Part shown: in pieces, positions 62,557 through 64,000 of the stretch
Position numbering within the stretch: position 1 is the stretch's first letter
How the letters are laid out: each line of letters begins with the position of its first letter
Assembly: GCA_024734495.1 (NCBI GenBank)
Contig: JALMQS010000887.1
Location: 1,391,228-1,455,227, forward strand
Origin: Forficula auricularia
Lineage: Eukaryota; Arthropoda; Insecta; Dermaptera; Forficulidae
Length of the DNA: 64,000 nucleotides
Direction of reading: 5' to 3'
The notes under the pieces: model-generated
The model's database searches: none
What the model saw: only the letters and a program-made list of their open reading frames with translations
Told to the model about the DNA's origin: nothing
Position numbers and translations under genes: made by a program

Positions 62557-63740
62557 TTGACCAGATAATTTATACATGTCCAAATTTGAACATAAAAGAA
62601 AAAACAGACCTAAGTGATTTAATGGAGTTATGTCTAAATCACAATTTTTTCCAATACAACGATAAATTTTATGAACAAAAAAATGGTTTAGCAATCGGAA
62701 ACCCTCTGTCACCATTATTTGCCGAAATTTTCCTAAAACATTTCGAAAAACAATTTTTAAATATAAAGTGCGAATTCTCTCAATATATCAAATATTATTA
62801 TAGATATGTTGACGATGTGATTGTCTTATGGACAGGGACTGAAAGAATTCTCAATAAATTCATAAAACATATAAATTCATTACATGAAAAAATCAAATTT
62901 ACCGTGGAAAAGGAAAAAGAAAAAACATTAAATTATTTAGACCTTAAAATTAAAATTGAAGAAAATAAACACACATTCGAAATTTATAGGAAAGATACAT
63001 CTACAGATACCGTAATTCACAACATGGCTTGTCGACCAATGTCACATAAATTAGCAGCATTCCATTCAATGATCCACCGTTTAAATAGTATCCCATTAAA
63101 GAAAGAGCATTTTTTAACAGAACTAGAGATAATCAAAGAAATAGCTATAAATAATGGTTATGAAAGCAATTTAATAGATCAAATATTAAAAGGTAAAATT
63201 CAAAAATCAAATTTAAATTTAATCTATTCACAAAATTCACAAATTAAAGATCTGCCAAAACTAATATTACCATATTATGGTAAGATGTCCGAAAGAATAA
63301 AGCACAAATTAAAATCTTTAGGGTACGCAACAATCTTTAGATCACCATATACATTAGGAAGTGAATTAAGTCAAATTAAAGATAAAATTCCGGAAAATGA
63401 AAAATCCGGTGTATATAAATTGACATGCCAAGATTGCAATGCAACTTATATAGGAAAAACGGAAAGAAATTTATCTATTAGGATCAATGAACACAAGAGA
63501 GCCTACAAATTAAAATATGAAAATTATGCATTTGCAGAGCATTTAAATGCTCACAATCATAGTTTTCCAGATCAATCCAAAATTAAATTAATCAAAGAAG
63601 TCAATGACCCCTTAATTCTTTCTTTAAAAGAATCCATTGAAATTTTAAAATCCTTGGAAAAAAGCCCAATTGAATCTTTAAATGAAAAACTAGAAATTAT
63701 CAATGACCCCTTTTTAAAAACATTCCATTCATTCAGGTAA
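62535..63740 (+). pseudogene. PLE reverse transcriptase C-terminal part and GIY-YIG endonuclease
   Basis: This frame continues directly from the break (apparent start TTG at 62586; numbering below from there). GLAIGNPLSPLFAEIFL lies near residues 34-50 and the polymerase site YVDD at 74-77. The endonuclease follows: GVYKLTC (275-281), C281 and C284 as zinc ligands, YIGKTERNL from 288, R299 and EH at 302-303, with the histidine-rich EHLNAHNH near 318-325. In PLEs the GIY-YIG domain nicks the target. All visible motifs are intact. The single indel upstream is the only obvious lesion, so it may be a recent mutation or a sequencing error in a homopolymer. The stop is at 63738-63740. Confidence 0.88.
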
Positions 63741-63845
63741 AACTCATTAGAAAATGCCTAAACACCCTTTTTTACCCTTTGACCCCTTTTTTAAAAACAT
63801 TCCATTCATTCAGGTAAAACTCATTAGAAAATGCCTAAACAAAAG
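63702..63845 (+). repeat. 77-bp tandem duplication across the PLE stop codon
   Basis: The segment from GACCCCTTTTTAAAAACATT through TCATTAGAAAATGCCTAAAC occurs twice, with starts at 63705 and 63781. The first copy includes the end of the reading frame; the second lies in the 3' UTR. Confidence 0.85.
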
Positions 63846-63969
63846 AGCAACCCAGATATTGAGCCAGTTATATTCTAATCTCCCAAGAAGAAACATGAAG
63901 AAAAAGACATTATATATTTTTCAAAATTTTCTATGTATAAATCTTAATTTGTAACTAATTTGAAATATT

Positions 63970-64000
63970 TGTGATAGACTGATGATGAAGGCAAATGCCT
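63970..64000 (+). ncRNA. Probable hammerhead ribozyme start in the PLE 3' region (cut by window end)
   Basis: CTGATGA (63979-63985) is followed by TGAAGGCAAATGCCT, which forms the stem-loop AGGC-AAAT-GCCT as stem II. The expected GAAA box would come at or just after 64001. PLEs are known to carry hammerhead motifs in their terminal repeats. The missing half prevents confirmation. Confidence 0.5.

Larger units (their letters stand above)
61306..64000 (+). mobile_element. Penelope-like element (PLE), 3' end runs off the window
   Basis: The reading frames together give about 800 codons, the usual PLE length, with a reverse transcriptase followed by a GIY-YIG endonuclease. The frame begins without a start codon just after a stop at 61303-61305, so the 5' end is probably truncated. 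One base is missing in a C run at 62532-62536. A ~77-bp tandem duplication spans the end of the coding region. The 3' sequence enters a hammerhead-like motif at 63979, cut by the window end. Confidence 0.9.

Noticed and set aside
1..64000. Bacterial features (operons, CRISPR arrays, insertion sequences)
   Set aside because: Composition, retroelement content and lack of long adjacent frames all indicate eukaryotic nuclear DNA; direct repeats seen are transposon- or satellite-related.

Overview
This is a 64 kb piece of AT-rich nuclear DNA from an animal, almost certainly an insect. The evidence is the transposon content: a BEL/Pao element, a Ty3/gypsy element, a Penelope-like element, a mariner remnant, several hAT families, foldback MITEs and tRNA-derived sequence. 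No host protein-coding gene, rRNA gene, bacterial operon or CRISPR array could be supported. The order of insect cannot be told from this window.

Layout. 0-5 kb: a non-autonomous hAT (74-1356, 8-bp target duplication), a degenerate tRNA-like block, a MITE (2757-3175) and a foldback (4191-4534) with hammerhead-like motifs at the inner ends of its arms. 5-20 kb: repeats with GAAGTCGG-type ends, a tRNA-like sequence inside an inverted repeat (8885-9180), a foldback cluster, a mariner 5' remnant (12378-12592), a LINE 3' end interrupted by a foldback (12893-13265), a pogo/Tigger-like element with a tandemly amplified left end (14191-15184), and three further MITEs. 20.1-26.9 kb: a BEL/Pao element (1.63-kb LTRs, CTTGT duplications) that has lost reverse transcriptase, RNase H and most of integrase, with a frameshifted gag. 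28.8-29.8 kb: a hAT deletion derivative with a perfect 8-bp duplication that keeps only the transposase C-terminus. 30-48 kb: a mosaic of MITEs, including a 581-bp element with 9-bp duplications (36124-36704), a hAT carrying ~180-bp tandem repeats (39313-40168), a near-perfect palindrome (44668-44816) and two small families, each with three copies in the window and readable target duplications.

48.8-54.9 kb: a young, apparently complete Ty3/gypsy element on the minus strand. It has 597-bp LTRs that differ at one position noticed, GGTA duplications, a tRNA-Pro-like primer site, a purine tract and a 1381-codon gag-pol frame with all catalytic motifs. 55-61 kb: hAT ends, an R1-like LINE 3' end cut by a long-inverted-repeat element, and nested foldbacks. 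61.3-64 kb: a Penelope-like element (reverse transcriptase plus GIY-YIG) broken by one frameshift in a C run. Its 3' region enters a hammerhead-ribozyme-like sequence just as the window ends.

The most interesting theme is recurring hammerhead-like cores (CTGANGA, a stem-loop, then GAAA) at the apex or ends of several foldback repeats. They resemble the sequence at the end of the Penelope-like element, which suggests that some of the foldbacks are non-autonomous Penelope relatives. This is inferred from reading and needs structure prediction and cleavage tests.
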